Positions 32,756 through 41,387 are shown, counted from the first letter of the stretch. The stretch is DNA of 64,000 nucleotides from an uncultured Gemmatimonadota bacterium (GCA_903910555.1 CAIVZZ010000004.1:1-64000); one strand, 5' to 3'. Made by a program: numbers and translations. Notes: generated from the letters alone by a model not told the origin.

Positions 32756-33973
32756 ATGACCACCCCCGATCAGGCGACGTACTTCCGGAAGGGATTCGGC
32801 CTCAGAACCGAGGTGCAGGAGACCCTTTCCAGCGACTACACGGGTCACCTCGTGGACCTGCTCCGGGCGCGCGAGTTCACGCTTTCCGCGGGCGATGTAA
32901 CCGTGCGGCTGGCCAAGGAATTCGGGTTTTGCTACGGAGTGGAGCGCGCGGTCGAGTACGCGTACCAGACGCGCGCGAAGTTTCCCGAGCGGCGCATATA
33001 TCTCGCCGGCGAAATCATCCATAATCCCCACGTCAACGCGAAGCTTCGCGAAATGGGGATCGTCTTTCTCCAGCCGGGCGAAACGGGATTTGACTACTCG
33101 GGAGTGAAGCCCGAGGACGTCGTGATCCTCCCGGCGTTCGGCGTGACGATCAGTGATTTCGAGACGCTGCGCGGCATCGGCTGCGTGATGGTCGATACCA
33201 CGTGCGGGTCCGTGCTCAATGTGTGGAAGCGCGTCGAGAGCTACGCGCGCGACGGCTACACGTCGCTCATCCACGGCAAGTATTACCACGAGGAGACGCG
33301 GGCGACGGCGTCGCAGGTCGCGAAATACGAGGGCGGGAGTTACCTCGTTGTGCGCAACATGGAGCAGGCGCATGATGTGTGCGATTACATCGAGGGAAAA
33401 GGACTCTCGCGCGAGGCGTTTCTCGAGAAATACGAGGTGCAGGCGAGCCCGAATTTTGATCCCGACGTGCATCTCGCGCGGATCGGTGTCGCGAACCAGA
33501 CGACGATGCTCGCCCGCGAGTCGCTCGCGATTGGCGATGCGGCGGGACATGCGATGGCCCGTGCGAAGGGTGATGCATATCGCGCCGAAAACTTCCGCAC
33601 GTTCGATACGATCTGCAGCGCGACGCAGGACCGTCAGGACGCGGTGAACGAACTGCTGCGCGAGCCACTCGACGTGATGCTCGTTATCGGTGGATACAAC
33701 TCGAGCAATACCATCTCGCTTGCCGCGCTGTGTGACGAGCGCGTGCCGACTTTCCACGTGGCCGACGCGAATTGCATTGATGTCGAGGCGGGCTCGGTGC
33801 GCCATGTGCGGCCGGGAAGTTCGGATGAGATCGAGACCGCCGGCTGGCTCCGGACGGACGGCGCGCTCCGCGTGGGGATCACCGCGGGTGCGAGCACACC
33901 GAACAACAAGATCGGCGAGGCGGTGGCGCGCATCTTTGCCACGCGCGGAATCGATCCGGCGGGAATCGTCTGA
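32756..33973 (+). CDS. ispH: 4-hydroxy-3-methylbut-2-enyl diphosphate reductase
   Basis: The last step of the MEP isoprenoid pathway, reducing HMBPP to IPP and DMAPP with a [4Fe-4S] cluster. At 405 aa it is the long form found in cyanobacteria and some other phyla (about 310 aa in E. coli). Conserved Cys: FGFCYGVERAVEYA, VDTTCGSV and DANCIDVE, with LAGEIIHNPHVN and the C-terminal GITAGASTPN. The ATG at 32756 has a weak local Shine-Dalgarno; a GGAGG lies about 15 bp upstream. Downstream gene coupling appears to be through CTGA. Confidence 0.95.
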   Translation: MTTPDQATYFRKGFGLRTEVQETLSSDYTGHLVDLLRAREFTLSAGDVTVRLAKEFGFCYGVERAVEYAYQTRAKFPERRIYLAGEIIHNPHVNAKLREMGIVFLQPGETGFDYSGVKPEDVVILPAFGVTISDFETLRGIGCVMVDTTCGSVLNVWKRVESYARDGYTSLIHGKYYHEETRATASQVAKYEGGSYLVVRNMEQAHDVCDYIEGKGLSREAFLEKYEVQASPNFDPDVHLARIGVANQTTMLARESLAIGDAAGHAMARAKGDAYRAENFRTFDTICSATQDRQDAVNELLREPLDVMLVIGGYNSSNTISLAALCDERVPTFHVADANCIDVEAGSVRHVRPGSSDEIETAGWLRTDGALRVGITAGASTPNNKIGEAVARIFATRGIDPAGIV

Positions 33974-34998
33974 GCGATCTTCCCGGCTACGCAAAGTTGC
34001 AGGGCGGCGATGCGAGTGCCGTGCTCGTACCGGCGCTCGGCGGGAAGGTGCGCGACATGTTTCTTGGCGGACGGCAATGGCTCTGGCACAATCCTGATGT
34101 GCCGTTCGCGCTGCCGCGTGAAGGCGCGGCGTATTTGGAAGCGGAATCGGCGGGCGGATTCGACGAGTGTTTCCCGACAGTCGGATCGTGCCGGCTTCCG
34201 CGGTCTGTCGCGGGCGCCCGCTGGGTGAAGCTTCCGGATCATGGTGAACTCTGGGCGCAACATCCCGAGATCATGATCATGACCGATCAGGAAGGGCATT
34301 CGGCGACGTGCACATGGAACGGCGCCGCGCTGCCGTATCGATTCACCCGGCGCATCACCGTACATCCCGAGGGGTGGGTCGCGTTCGCGTATTCGGCGAC
34401 GAACAATGGGAAACACCGGCTGCCATTCTTGTGGTCGTCGAATCCGATTTTTCCGCTGACCGCGCGCACGCGCATTCATCTGCCGGAGGGTGCGCGCACG
34501 AGAGTCTGGACGCAGAGCGGCGTCGACTTCGGGAAAGCGGGATCGGAACATCAGTGGCCGAAGCTCGCTGCACGCGGTGCCAACATCGGAAAGAAAGTGG
34601 ATCTCTCGCGTCCATTTCTCGCGACGGGCGGCGACTACTCCTGCAAATTGTTTGTGGAGCTTCCCCGCCGCGAAGTGACGATCGTGATTGAAGAGGGCGG
34701 GGCCCGGCTCGAGATGCATGTGCAAGGCCGCGAGATTCCGAGCGTCGGTGTGTCGATCAATCGCCGGACGGGCGCACCACCGGCGCGTCGCGGCTTTTGG
34801 CCGTTCGGAAAGAAAGCGCGCGGCGGATGCACGGTTGCGATCGAGCCCTGTCTTGGCGCGCCGGAATCACTTCGTGCGGCGCTCGGCAAATGGGATGATG
34901 CGCACTGGCTCGAGCCGGGTGGAACAGCGCGGTGGGGGATGACGTGGCGCGGCGGTGCCGCGCCGGAGGGACGACGGCAGACTGCGGAGGGCGTATGA
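33970..34998 (+). CDS. Aldose 1-epimerase (mutarotase)-like protein
   Basis: About 342 aa. Galactose-mutarotase-like beta-sandwich features: VPALGGKVRDMFLGGRQWLW, GFDECFPTVG and the sugar-site-like HPEGWVAFAYSATNNG. The start is uncertain. CTG 33970 overlaps the ispH stop (CTGA) and gives LSDLPGYAKLQGGDAS; TTG 33997 is the next option. The C-terminal residues EGRRQTAEGV come from a small repeat-like DNA stretch. It overlaps the next gene by four bases (ATGA). Role within this run of genes unknown. Confidence 0.72.
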   Translation: MSDLPGYAKLQGGDASAVLVPALGGKVRDMFLGGRQWLWHNPDVPFALPREGAAYLEAESAGGFDECFPTVGSCRLPRSVAGARWVKLPDHGELWAQHPEIMIMTDQEGHSATCTWNGAALPYRFTRRITVHPEGWVAFAYSATNNGKHRLPFLWSSNPIFPLTARTRIHLPEGARTRVWTQSGVDFGKAGSEHQWPKLAARGANIGKKVDLSRPFLATGGDYSCKLFVELPRREVTIVIEEGGARLEMHVQGREIPSVGVSINRRTGAPPARRGFWPFGKKARGGCTVAIEPCLGAPESLRAALGKWDDAHWLEPGGTARWGMTWRGGAAPEGRRQTAEGV

Positions 34999-35918
34999 CC
35001 AGCAACCGCGCGACCGCGCTCGATGCGCGGCGGGTTTTGTTCGAGGGACTCGTCGACTACGCCGGGCTCTTTCCGCCTGCGGCGGAGTCGATGCGCGACG
35101 CGGTCGCGCGCTACGATGAGTATCGCCGAGGGTCTCATGCGTGGGCGCTTGGAAAGTTTGTCGTGCCCGTGGCGCGGCTTGCGGAGTTTGAGGCGGCTGC
35201 GCGGGCGGTGATTACGAGCGGAGAGCGATGGCCGCTCGCATTGATTGCCGGCGCTGATTTTGCCGCCGACATTCGTGTGATCGAAGAGTTTGTGCAGCGC
35301 GCGTCGTCGATCGCAATCGTTGCGGCGATCGAGGTGAAGGGGTCGACGCTCGACGCCGTCGGGTCGATTGGGCGGAGTGCCGCGCTGCTCCGGGCAAACG
35401 TGCCGGACGCATTCGATGTGTATGTGGAAGTTCCGATCGCGAACGATTCAGCTATTCTGCTCGCGGGCCTCGCGGAGTTCGGGCTGCGCGCAAAAGTGCG
35501 CACCGGTGGCGTGGAAGCAGGCGCCTTTCCGAGTGCGCACCAGCTTGCGGGTTTTTTGAATGCCTGCGTCGCGACCGGCGTGACGTTCAAGGCCACTGCA
35601 GGTTTGCACCACGCCATGCGCGCGGAGTACCCGCTCACGTACGATGCTGCGAGCGAGCGCGGCACGATGTTCGGTTTTCTCAATGTTTTTCTCGCGGGCC
35701 TTTTTCTGCGCGACGGGCTCGCGCCAACCGACGCGGAAGCGCTGCTTGAAGAGCGCGATCCCAAGAGCATCGCATTTAGTTCGGCAGGCATCACGTGGCG
35801 CGGTCATACGATCGACGCTGCATCGATTCGCGACGCGCGCGCTCGTTTTGCGATTTCGTTCGGTTCCTGCTCATTTGCAGAGCCAGTCGCCGATCTTTCG
35901 TCACTCGGACTCCTTTGA
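34995..35918 (+). CDS. Conserved protein of unknown function, TIM-barrel-like
   Basis: 307 aa, ATG overlapping the mutarotase-like stop. Alternating strands and helices (FVVPVARLAEFE, WPLALIAGADFAADIRVIEEF, IAIVAAIEVKG, FDVYVEVPIAND, LRAKVRTGGVEAG, GVTFKATAGLHH) suggest a barrel with possible Lys, Arg and His in the centre (RAKVRTGG, FKATAGLHH), as in aldolase-like enzymes. No family name can be given. The frame abuts fumarylacetoacetase, so a role in aromatic amino-acid breakdown is possible but inferred only from position. Confidence 0.65.
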   Translation: MTSNRATALDARRVLFEGLVDYAGLFPPAAESMRDAVARYDEYRRGSHAWALGKFVVPVARLAEFEAAARAVITSGERWPLALIAGADFAADIRVIEEFVQRASSIAIVAAIEVKGSTLDAVGSIGRSAALLRANVPDAFDVYVEVPIANDSAILLAGLAEFGLRAKVRTGGVEAGAFPSAHQLAGFLNACVATGVTFKATAGLHHAMRAEYPLTYDAASERGTMFGFLNVFLAGLFLRDGLAPTDAEALLEERDPKSIAFSSAGITWRGHTIDAASIRDARARFAISFGSCSFAEPVADLSSLGLL

Positions 35919-35929
35919 ACCGCACCCCA

Positions 35930-37279
35930 ATGCTCGACGAGACGCACGACCCCGCGCTTCGCTCATGGGTGGAGAGCGCAAACGAACCCGGTACGGATTT
36001 TCCGATCCAGAATCTTCCGTTCGGTGTGTTCCGCCACGACTTCGAAGAACGTCCACGCGTTGGTATTGCGATCGGCGATCAAGTGCTCGATTGTCTCGCG
36101 GCCGCGCGCGCGGGGTGCTTTGCCGCGCTCGGGCCGCTGATCGACGACGCGCTGCAATCGTGGTCTCTCAACGCGCTGCTCACGCTCGGCCGCACCGACG
36201 CGCGCGCGGTGCGGCTTGCCGCCAGCAAACTTCTTCGTGCGGATACCGCGGAAGGACGGCATGCGCAGACGCTGCGCGATGCGATCATCGTCGGGATGGA
36301 TCGGATCGGCATGCTCGTTCCCGCGGAAATCGGCGATTACACCGACTTCTACGCGTCGATATTTCACGCGACGAACGTCGGAAAGATGTTCCGTCCGGAT
36401 GCGCCGCTCCTTCCGAACTACAAGTACGTGCCGATCGGATATCATGGCCGCGCCTCGTCGATCGTGGTGAGTGGAACACCCGTGCGCAGGCCGCGCGGGC
36501 AGACGAAGCCCGATGCAAACGCACCGCCCGCGTATGGTTTGTCGAAGAGTCTCGACTACGAGCTCGAAGTCGCCGCGCTCGTCTGCGGTGAGAACGCAAT
36601 CGGTGAAACGGTGCCGATCGCGCGGGCCGAAGAGCGGATCTTCGGTCTATGTCTGCTCAACGACTGGTCCGCGCGCGATGTGCAGAGCTGGGAGTATCAG
36701 CCGCTCGGCCCCTTTCTCGCGAAGAGCTTTACGACGACCGTCGGCGCGTGGGTCGTTACGCTCGACGCGCTTGAGCCATTTCGCACCGCCGCGTTCGCGC
36801 GACCGGAAGGAGATCCGGCAGCGCTGGACTATCTGAACGACGCGGGAGATCAATCGCGCGGCGGATTCGGCATCACACTCGAAGTGTGGATCCGTTCGGC
36901 GGCGATGTGCGCCGCAGATCTCCCCGCTGTACGGCTGTCTTCGGGCTCGTTCGAGTCGATGTACTGGACAGTCGCACAACTGCTCACGCACCATTCGAGC
37001 AACGGATGCAATTTGAAACCGGGTGATTTGTTGGGGAGCGGTACGGTATCCGGACCGGAGAAAGATTCGCGAGGCTGTCTGCTCGAGCTCGCCTCGCGGG
37101 GTGCGGAGCCGGTGACGTTGCCGTCGGGTGAGGCGCGGTCGTTCCTCGCCGACGGCGATGAGATAATTTTCAAAGGGTGGTGTGACCGCGAAGGCGCAGC
37201 GCGAATCGGGTTCGGCGAATGCCGCGGCGAGATTCGTGTCGCGCCGGCAGTGTCTTCCCAGACGGAGAGAACGAAATGA
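35930..37279 (+). CDS. fahA: Fumarylacetoacetase
   Basis: Hydrolyses fumarylacetoacetate to fumarate and acetoacetate, the final step of tyrosine/homogentisate breakdown. 449 aa from ATG 35930; a TTG at 35915 overlapping the previous stop (TTGA) would add five residues and may be the real coupled start. N-terminal SH3-like domain FPIQNLPFGVFRHD; catalytic domain with DYTDFYASIFHATNVGKMFR, the FAH metal/active-site block DYELEVAALVCGEN, CLLNDWSARDVQSWEY and the C-terminal GSGTVSGPEKDSRGC. The other tyrosine-pathway genes are not in the window. Overlaps the DUF421 gene (ATGA). Confidence 0.95.
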   Translation: MLDETHDPALRSWVESANEPGTDFPIQNLPFGVFRHDFEERPRVGIAIGDQVLDCLAAARAGCFAALGPLIDDALQSWSLNALLTLGRTDARAVRLAASKLLRADTAEGRHAQTLRDAIIVGMDRIGMLVPAEIGDYTDFYASIFHATNVGKMFRPDAPLLPNYKYVPIGYHGRASSIVVSGTPVRRPRGQTKPDANAPPAYGLSKSLDYELEVAALVCGENAIGETVPIARAEERIFGLCLLNDWSARDVQSWEYQPLGPFLAKSFTTTVGAWVVTLDALEPFRTAAFARPEGDPAALDYLNDAGDQSRGGFGITLEVWIRSAAMCAADLPAVRLSSGSFESMYWTVAQLLTHHSSNGCNLKPGDLLGSGTVSGPEKDSRGCLLELASRGAEPVTLPSGEARSFLADGDEIIFKGWCDREGAARIGFGECRGEIRVAPAVSSQTERTK

Positions 37280-37857
37280 ATTCGATTTGGAATGACATGC
37301 TCGTCTCCGGTGTTCCGATGGCGGAGAAGGTCATTCGTACCATAGCCGTATACGGATTTCTCATTGCAGGTCTGCGTCTCTTTGGCAAACGCGAACTCGG
37401 CCAGCTGAACCCGCTCGATTTCATCGTGCTGCTGCTCCTGTCGAATACGGTGCAGAATGCGATTATTGGAAACGACAATTCGCTTGTGGGTGGCCTGGTC
37501 GGCGCGCTGGTGCTGATGATTGTGAACTCATTGCTTGTTCGCTACGCCTACAGGCATCCGGCATTTCGGCGGGCACTCGAAGGGCGCCCGGAGGAGCTCG
37601 TTCGGGACGGGCATGTGCTGGTTCGTCCGCTCGAGCACAATCAGATTACGCGCGAAGAGCTTGTCGCCGCGGCACGAAAACAGGGAATCGAGCACATGGG
37701 CGATGTCGCCTGTGCGCGGCTCGAAGTGAGCGGCGCACTCAGTTTTCTCGTGAAGGAGCCGACCGAACTGCAGCGCTTCCACGCGGAAATCGTCTCGCGT
37801 CTCGAGGCAATCGAGCAGCGACTCGCCACCGTGGCGCCGCCAGCCGGCGCGAAGTAA
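37276..37857 (+). CDS. DUF421 (YetF-type) membrane protein
   Basis: 193 aa. Three hydrophobic helices lie in the first 95 residues (AVYGFLIAGLRLFGKRELGQ, LDFIVLLLLSNTVQNAII, LVGGLVGALVLMIVNSLLV). The soluble DUF421/YetF domain follows (RPEELVRDGHVLVR, ITREELVAAARKQGI, ARLEVSGALSFLVK). A helical tail ends in EAIEQRLATVAPPAGAK. Known members are inner-membrane proteins of unclear, often stress-linked function. ATGA overlap with fahA shows co-transcription. Confidence 0.88.
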   Translation: MNSIWNDMLVSGVPMAEKVIRTIAVYGFLIAGLRLFGKRELGQLNPLDFIVLLLLSNTVQNAIIGNDNSLVGGLVGALVLMIVNSLLVRYAYRHPAFRRALEGRPEELVRDGHVLVRPLEHNQITREELVAAARKQGIEHMGDVACARLEVSGALSFLVKEPTELQRFHAEIVSRLEAIEQRLATVAPPAGAK

Positions 37858-37898
37858 GCACCCGAATCGTGCACATCCCCCACCGGAGATCGTCGATC

Positions 37899-38804
37899 GT
37901 GTCAAACCGCAATTCCATTCTCGCGGCGGTCATCGCCGTGGCCGCCGCGGCGCCGATGTTGCGCGCGCAGGGCGGAACGGATGTCTGGATCGTGTCGATG
38001 AAAATGAGCGGCCCCGCCGTGAGCTTTGGCGAGCCGCGCAACGTGACCGATCGCAAAGGCTACGACAATCAGCCGTCATTCACGCTGAAAGGCGACGCCG
38101 TCATGTACACGGCGACGGATGAGAAGGGGAAAACAGACACATGGCGCTTCTCGCTGCCAGAAGGAAAGCCGGTCCATGTCACGATGTACCCGATGAATCT
38201 TTACTCGCCGACGCAGACGCCGGACGGCAAGACTTTTTCGGCGATTGGAGTCGAGCCCGATTCGACGCAGCGTCTCTGGCGGATTCCGCTCGATGGCCAG
38301 GGTGCGCCGTCGAAGATCAATGACAATCTGAAAGTTGGATATCACGTTTGGACCGGCGATCACTCGCTCGTCGTGTATGTGCTGCCGCCGAACGGATCGC
38401 CGCGCGGCACGCCCAGCACGCTGCAGGTCATCGACGATCACAACGGAAAGACCGAGATTGTCGCGACGAATGTCGGCCGCGCGCTCGTAAAGATTCCGAA
38501 TCGCGATGCGGTCAGCTTTCAGCAGATTGTGAAGGACAGCCTGCCGTGGATCGTCGATCTCGATCTGAAAACAAAGGGGGTGCGCCGCTTGGTGCAGGCA
38601 CCGAAGGGCGCGGACTATCACGTGTGGGCACCGAACGGATCGCTGCTCACCGCGGTCGGTTCCGGGATTTATCGCTACACGGACGAAGGGTGGGCGCCGA
38701 TCGCGAACTTTGAAAAATTCGGAGTGAAGAACATTTCGCGCATCGCCGTGAGTCCGAAAGGAAACTGGTTCGCATTCGTCGCCGAGGATAAAGCGACGCC
38801 GTGA
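37899..38804 (+). CDS. Exported TolB-like beta-propeller protein
   Basis: 301 aa from GTG 37899, with GGAG about 10 bases upstream. A signal peptide (about 1-23, ending MLRAQGG) is followed by WD40/PD40-like repeats (YDNQPSFTLKGDAVMYTA, YSPTQTPDGKTFSAI, VWTGDHSLVVYV, HVWAPNGSLLTAVG, ISRIAVSPKGNWFAFVA), similar to the TolB C-terminal propeller. Periplasmic; partner unknown. It overlaps the methyltransferase gene by four bases (GTGA). Confidence 0.8.
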   Translation: MSNRNSILAAVIAVAAAAPMLRAQGGTDVWIVSMKMSGPAVSFGEPRNVTDRKGYDNQPSFTLKGDAVMYTATDEKGKTDTWRFSLPEGKPVHVTMYPMNLYSPTQTPDGKTFSAIGVEPDSTQRLWRIPLDGQGAPSKINDNLKVGYHVWTGDHSLVVYVLPPNGSPRGTPSTLQVIDDHNGKTEIVATNVGRALVKIPNRDAVSFQQIVKDSLPWIVDLDLKTKGVRRLVQAPKGADYHVWAPNGSLLTAVGSGIYRYTDEGWAPIANFEKFGVKNISRIAVSPKGNWFAFVAEDKATP

Positions 38805-39568
38805 ACCGTCCGCTGACTCCGCCCGACGGCTTTCATAATTATTTCGGGCCGCAGGCGGGACAGTACCGCGAGTACCGTCCGCGCTATCCCGCGGCGCTCT
38901 TTCACTATTTGGCGGTAGCGGGCGGCGGGACCCGTCTCGCGTGGGACTGCGCGACTGGCAACGGTCAGGCGGCGGTGCGCCTCGCCGAGCGGTTCGCGCG
39001 AGTGATCGCGACCGATCCGAGCGCGGAGATGATCGAGCACGCGCTGCCGCATCCGCGCGTGACGTATTCGGTTGCAAAATATGAATCGGGCTTACCGGAC
39101 CACAGCACGAATCTTGTGACGGTTGCGCAGGCGCTTCACTGGTTCGATGTGGATCCGTTCATGCGCGAAGTGCGGCGGGTGCTGGTGCCGGGCGGAGTGT
39201 TCGCGGCGTGGTGTTATTCGAAATGCACGGTCGACTCGAGCGTCGACGAGATTGTCGATCTTTTCTATACCGTGACGCTCGGACCGTTCTGGCCGAAGGA
39301 ACGGAAGCTTGTTGATGACGGATATCGGACGATCGCGCTGCCGTTGGATGAGATGGCGCCGCCGCCGTTTGAGATGATCGAGCAGTGGACGCTCGTTGAA
39401 TTTGTCAGCTATATCCGGACCTGGTCGGCGGTGAGCAGGTTTATAGAAGTGAGGGGTGAGGAGTCGGTATTGGTGTTCGAAGAGGCGCTCGCGGCGATGT
39501 GGGGGGATCCAAATGAACGGCGGCGAGTGAAGTGGCCGGTGCATTGCCGGATCGGGGAGATACGGTGA
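38801..39568 (+). CDS. SAM-dependent methyltransferase (type 11)
   Basis: 255 aa from a GTG overlapping the propeller stop. The N-terminal YFGPQAGQYREYRPRYP is typical of the family. The SAM-binding motif is LAWDCATGNGQAAVRLAE, motif II FARVIATDPSAEMIEHA, and the post-motif VTVAQALHWFDVDPFMREV. Resembles small-molecule methyltransferases; substrate unknown. Last gene of a long same-strand run that begins with ispH. Confidence 0.9.
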   Translation: MNRPLTPPDGFHNYFGPQAGQYREYRPRYPAALFHYLAVAGGGTRLAWDCATGNGQAAVRLAERFARVIATDPSAEMIEHALPHPRVTYSVAKYESGLPDHSTNLVTVAQALHWFDVDPFMREVRRVLVPGGVFAAWCYSKCTVDSSVDEIVDLFYTVTLGPFWPKERKLVDDGYRTIALPLDEMAPPPFEMIEQWTLVEFVSYIRTWSAVSRFIEVRGEESVLVFEEALAAMWGDPNERRRVKWPVHCRIGEIR

Positions 39569-39619
39569 ACTGATTGCCGGAGCTCGCGACACTAACTGTG
39601 GTTTTGGGTTTTCAGGTGT

Positions 39620-40023
39620 CAGTACAAGGCTGTGGGTTTGTGGCTGACGGCTGTTGGTTTTGTTGAACGGATGAGCAGGGCGATCCCGAGAGAGCACAAC
39701 TCGGGATTGACGAGTCAGATCCGGCGCGCGGCGCTGTCGATCGCCGCGAATATCGCCGAAGGGTGCAGTCGTCCAACGAATCGCGACTTCGCGAAATTCC
39801 TCAACATAGCGATCGCGTCGTCATCAGAGTTGGAATACCATCTCCAATTCGCCGGCGATGCCAATATCATCCCGCGCCACGAGTTCGATGCGCGGTCGAC
39901 TGAAGTTGTTCAGGTCCGCCGCATGCTATTCGGCCTGCTCAAACGGGTCCGTGCAGATGACGGTCCCGTCGCAGTTGTCCCAAAACCAACGGCCGAGAGC
40001 CACTAACCCATAGCCTTGTACCG
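39620..40023. mobile_element. S23/four-helix-bundle unit bounded by 43-bp imperfect inverted repeats
   Basis: The left arm 39620-39662 and the reverse complement of the right arm 39981-40023 match at 37 of 43 positions. Both read cNgtacaaggct at the outer end and gttggttttg at the inner end. The enclosed ORF starts 12 bp inside the left arm and stops inside the right arm, so gene and repeats form one unit that would fold into a long stem. Homologous ORFs are known from intervening sequences inserted in 23S rRNA, which also have complementary ends. Here the unit is intergenic. No transposase is encoded. Mobility is inferred. Confidence 0.65.
39632..40006 (+). CDS. Four-helix bundle protein (23S rRNA IVP/S23 family)
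   Basis: 124 aa from GTG 39632. The family core GLTSQIRRAALSIAANIAEG is clear, preceded by VERMSRAIPREHNS and followed by FLNIAIASSSELEYHLQFA. Family members usually begin with a Y..L.VW segment; here YKAVGLW can be read in frame but begins three codons before the GTG with no standard start, so the N-terminus is uncertain or slightly degraded. Related four-helix proteins include the Avd factor of diversity-generating retroelements, but no reverse transcriptase is near. Confidence 0.8.
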   Translation: MGLWLTAVGFVERMSRAIPREHNSGLTSQIRRAALSIAANIAEGCSRPTNRDFAKFLNIAIASSSELEYHLQFAGDANIIPRHEFDARSTEVVQVRRMLFGLLKRVRADDGPVAVVPKPTAESH

Positions 40024-40152
40024 ACGGCGGTAAGCTGTCAGCCGCTTACGCACACCGCTCGCTCGGTCGCAAGGCTTTCCCCCGAGCCCGTTGTTGCCCT
40101 TGTCCGAGGGAAGTGATCAGGTAATCGTTCAACCTTCCCTACCAGTGCCGAG

Positions 40153-40623
40153 ATGACCCCAGCAAAAGCCAGTGCGCCGGAAAGCACACAGTCGGTCAGT
40201 CCGCTTACCGATGCCGCTGATGCGCTCTTTCGCGCGGCGATCGAAGCGTGCCGTCAGCATGAGCGCGTCGCGCGCTGCAGCGGTCGCGGTGTCTCCGACG
40301 ACGAGCTGACGGAAATGGCGGAGCTGTGTGAGATGGGCCACCGCCATCTCGCGGCCCGCACGGTCGCGTGGGAACAAGCCGCGGCCGAAGGACAGGGGAA
40401 GAGCGAGGATGCGTTCTGGCACTCCGCGAACACGCTGTGGCATGCGAGCCGGGAATACGCGCGGCGTCACCACTCGTGCGACGCGCTTAACACCAAGGTC
40501 AGCCGCCGCTCCACAGACGCGCTCGGCGCGCTCACCCTCGAGTACGAACTCGAGGCTTCAGCGCTGCTCGCCTTGAGCCACGCAGTCGCGGGCTACCGGA
40601 AGCTCCGCACCGACGCCGAATAG
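40153..40623 (+). CDS. Helical protein of unknown function
   Basis: 156 aa, not recognised. It is predicted almost wholly helical and charged, rich in Ala, His and Arg (MGHRHLAARTVAWEQAAAEG, FWHSANTLWHASREYARRHH, LTLEYELEASALLALSHAVA). No signal peptide or membrane segment. It lies alone between the inverted-repeat unit and a REP-like palindrome. The ATG at 40153 has no strong Shine-Dalgarno. Confidence 0.55.
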   Translation: MTPAKASAPESTQSVSPLTDAADALFRAAIEACRQHERVARCSGRGVSDDELTEMAELCEMGHRHLAARTVAWEQAAAEGQGKSEDAFWHSANTLWHASREYARRHHSCDALNTKVSRRSTDALGALTLEYELEASALLALSHAVAGYRKLRTDAE

Positions 40624-40664
40624 TGATGACGCTCGTGCGACAGAGGTAGTAATGGAAGGAAATA

Positions 40665-40704
40665 CCTGACACGTGAACCTTTTTTGGGAACGCGGGGTGT
40701 CAGG
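40665..40704. repeat. REP-like palindromic element
   Basis: CCTGACAC (40665-40672) and GTGTCAGG (40697-40704) are perfect inverted ends around a centre containing CCTTTTTTGGGAACG. This composition resembles extragenic palindromes moved by REP-associated tyrosine transposases in many phyla. It is intergenic, 45 bp before the membrane protein gene. Only one copy is seen in the window. Confidence 0.5.
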
Positions 40705-40748
40705 CTGAACAACGCCGCGGTTCACGCAAAGCCGCATACGGAGAAGCC

Positions 40749-41387
40749 ATGTTTCTCACGTTCGCCCTCGTCAGCGCACTCGCAGTCTCGCCAGCCGACA
40801 CTGTGCCAGAACCGGCTCCCGTCGCTGTCGGTCCAATTGTTCCGCGGCCCGTCGGCATCGGAACTTCCGTCGCGGCCGCCGTCGATGCGCCCCCGATCGG
40901 TGACGACACGACGCCACCACGACGCCGCAAGGCGGTGCAGGTGTCCGATGGCTACGCGCTGAGGCTTCAGATCCACTATCTCGCGAGTTATGCGACCATT
41001 CCGATTTTTGCCGCACAGGCAATCGTTGGCGAGCGTCTCTATAACGAAGAGCTGGTCGGACCGCCGTCGCACGGCCTCAAGACGACGCACGACGCCATAG
41101 CGGTTGCTCTCGGCGGTCTGTTTGCGGTCAACACAGTCACGGGCGCATGGAACTGGTGGGAAACGCGCGATCAGGAAAAAGGGCGCGCGTGGCGGACCGT
41201 GCATTCCGCTCTGATGCTCATCGCCGACGGCGGATTTGCATACACAGCGACACTCGGCAGCGGCGCCAATTACAATCACGGCACGATCGACGGGCGTACG
41301 CTTCACAAGAATTGGGCAATTGGTTCCGCGTCGGTTGCGCTGGCGAGCTACATCATGATGTGGAAACCGATTCGTGGAGATAAATGA
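40749..41387 (+). CDS. Membrane protein partnered with a Rieske protein (first pair)
   Basis: 212 aa. A hydrophobic start or signal (1-15) and a Pro-rich stretch (20-60) precede about four hydrophobic helices: YLASYATIPIFAAQAIV, AIAVALGGLFAVNTVTG, SALMLIADGGFAYTATL and AIGSASVALASYIMMW. His residues sit at helix edges (QIHYLASY, PSHGLKTTHD, RTVHSALM, TLHKNWAIG), which could hold haem as in b-type cytochromes; this is inference. Its stop overlaps the Rieske gene start (ATGA), so the two probably form one membrane redox unit. Confidence 0.68.
   Translation: MFLTFALVSALAVSPADTVPEPAPVAVGPIVPRPVGIGTSVAAAVDAPPIGDDTTPPRRRKAVQVSDGYALRLQIHYLASYATIPIFAAQAIVGERLYNEELVGPPSHGLKTTHDAIAVALGGLFAVNTVTGAWNWWETRDQEKGRAWRTVHSALMLIADGGFAYTATLGSGANYNHGTIDGRTLHKNWAIGSASVALASYIMMWKPIRGDK

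Noticed and set aside
39632-40006. Avd-type accessory protein of a diversity-generating retroelement
   Set aside because: No reverse transcriptase or template/variable repeat pair is present nearby; the GLTSQIRRA core fits the general S23/four-helix family.
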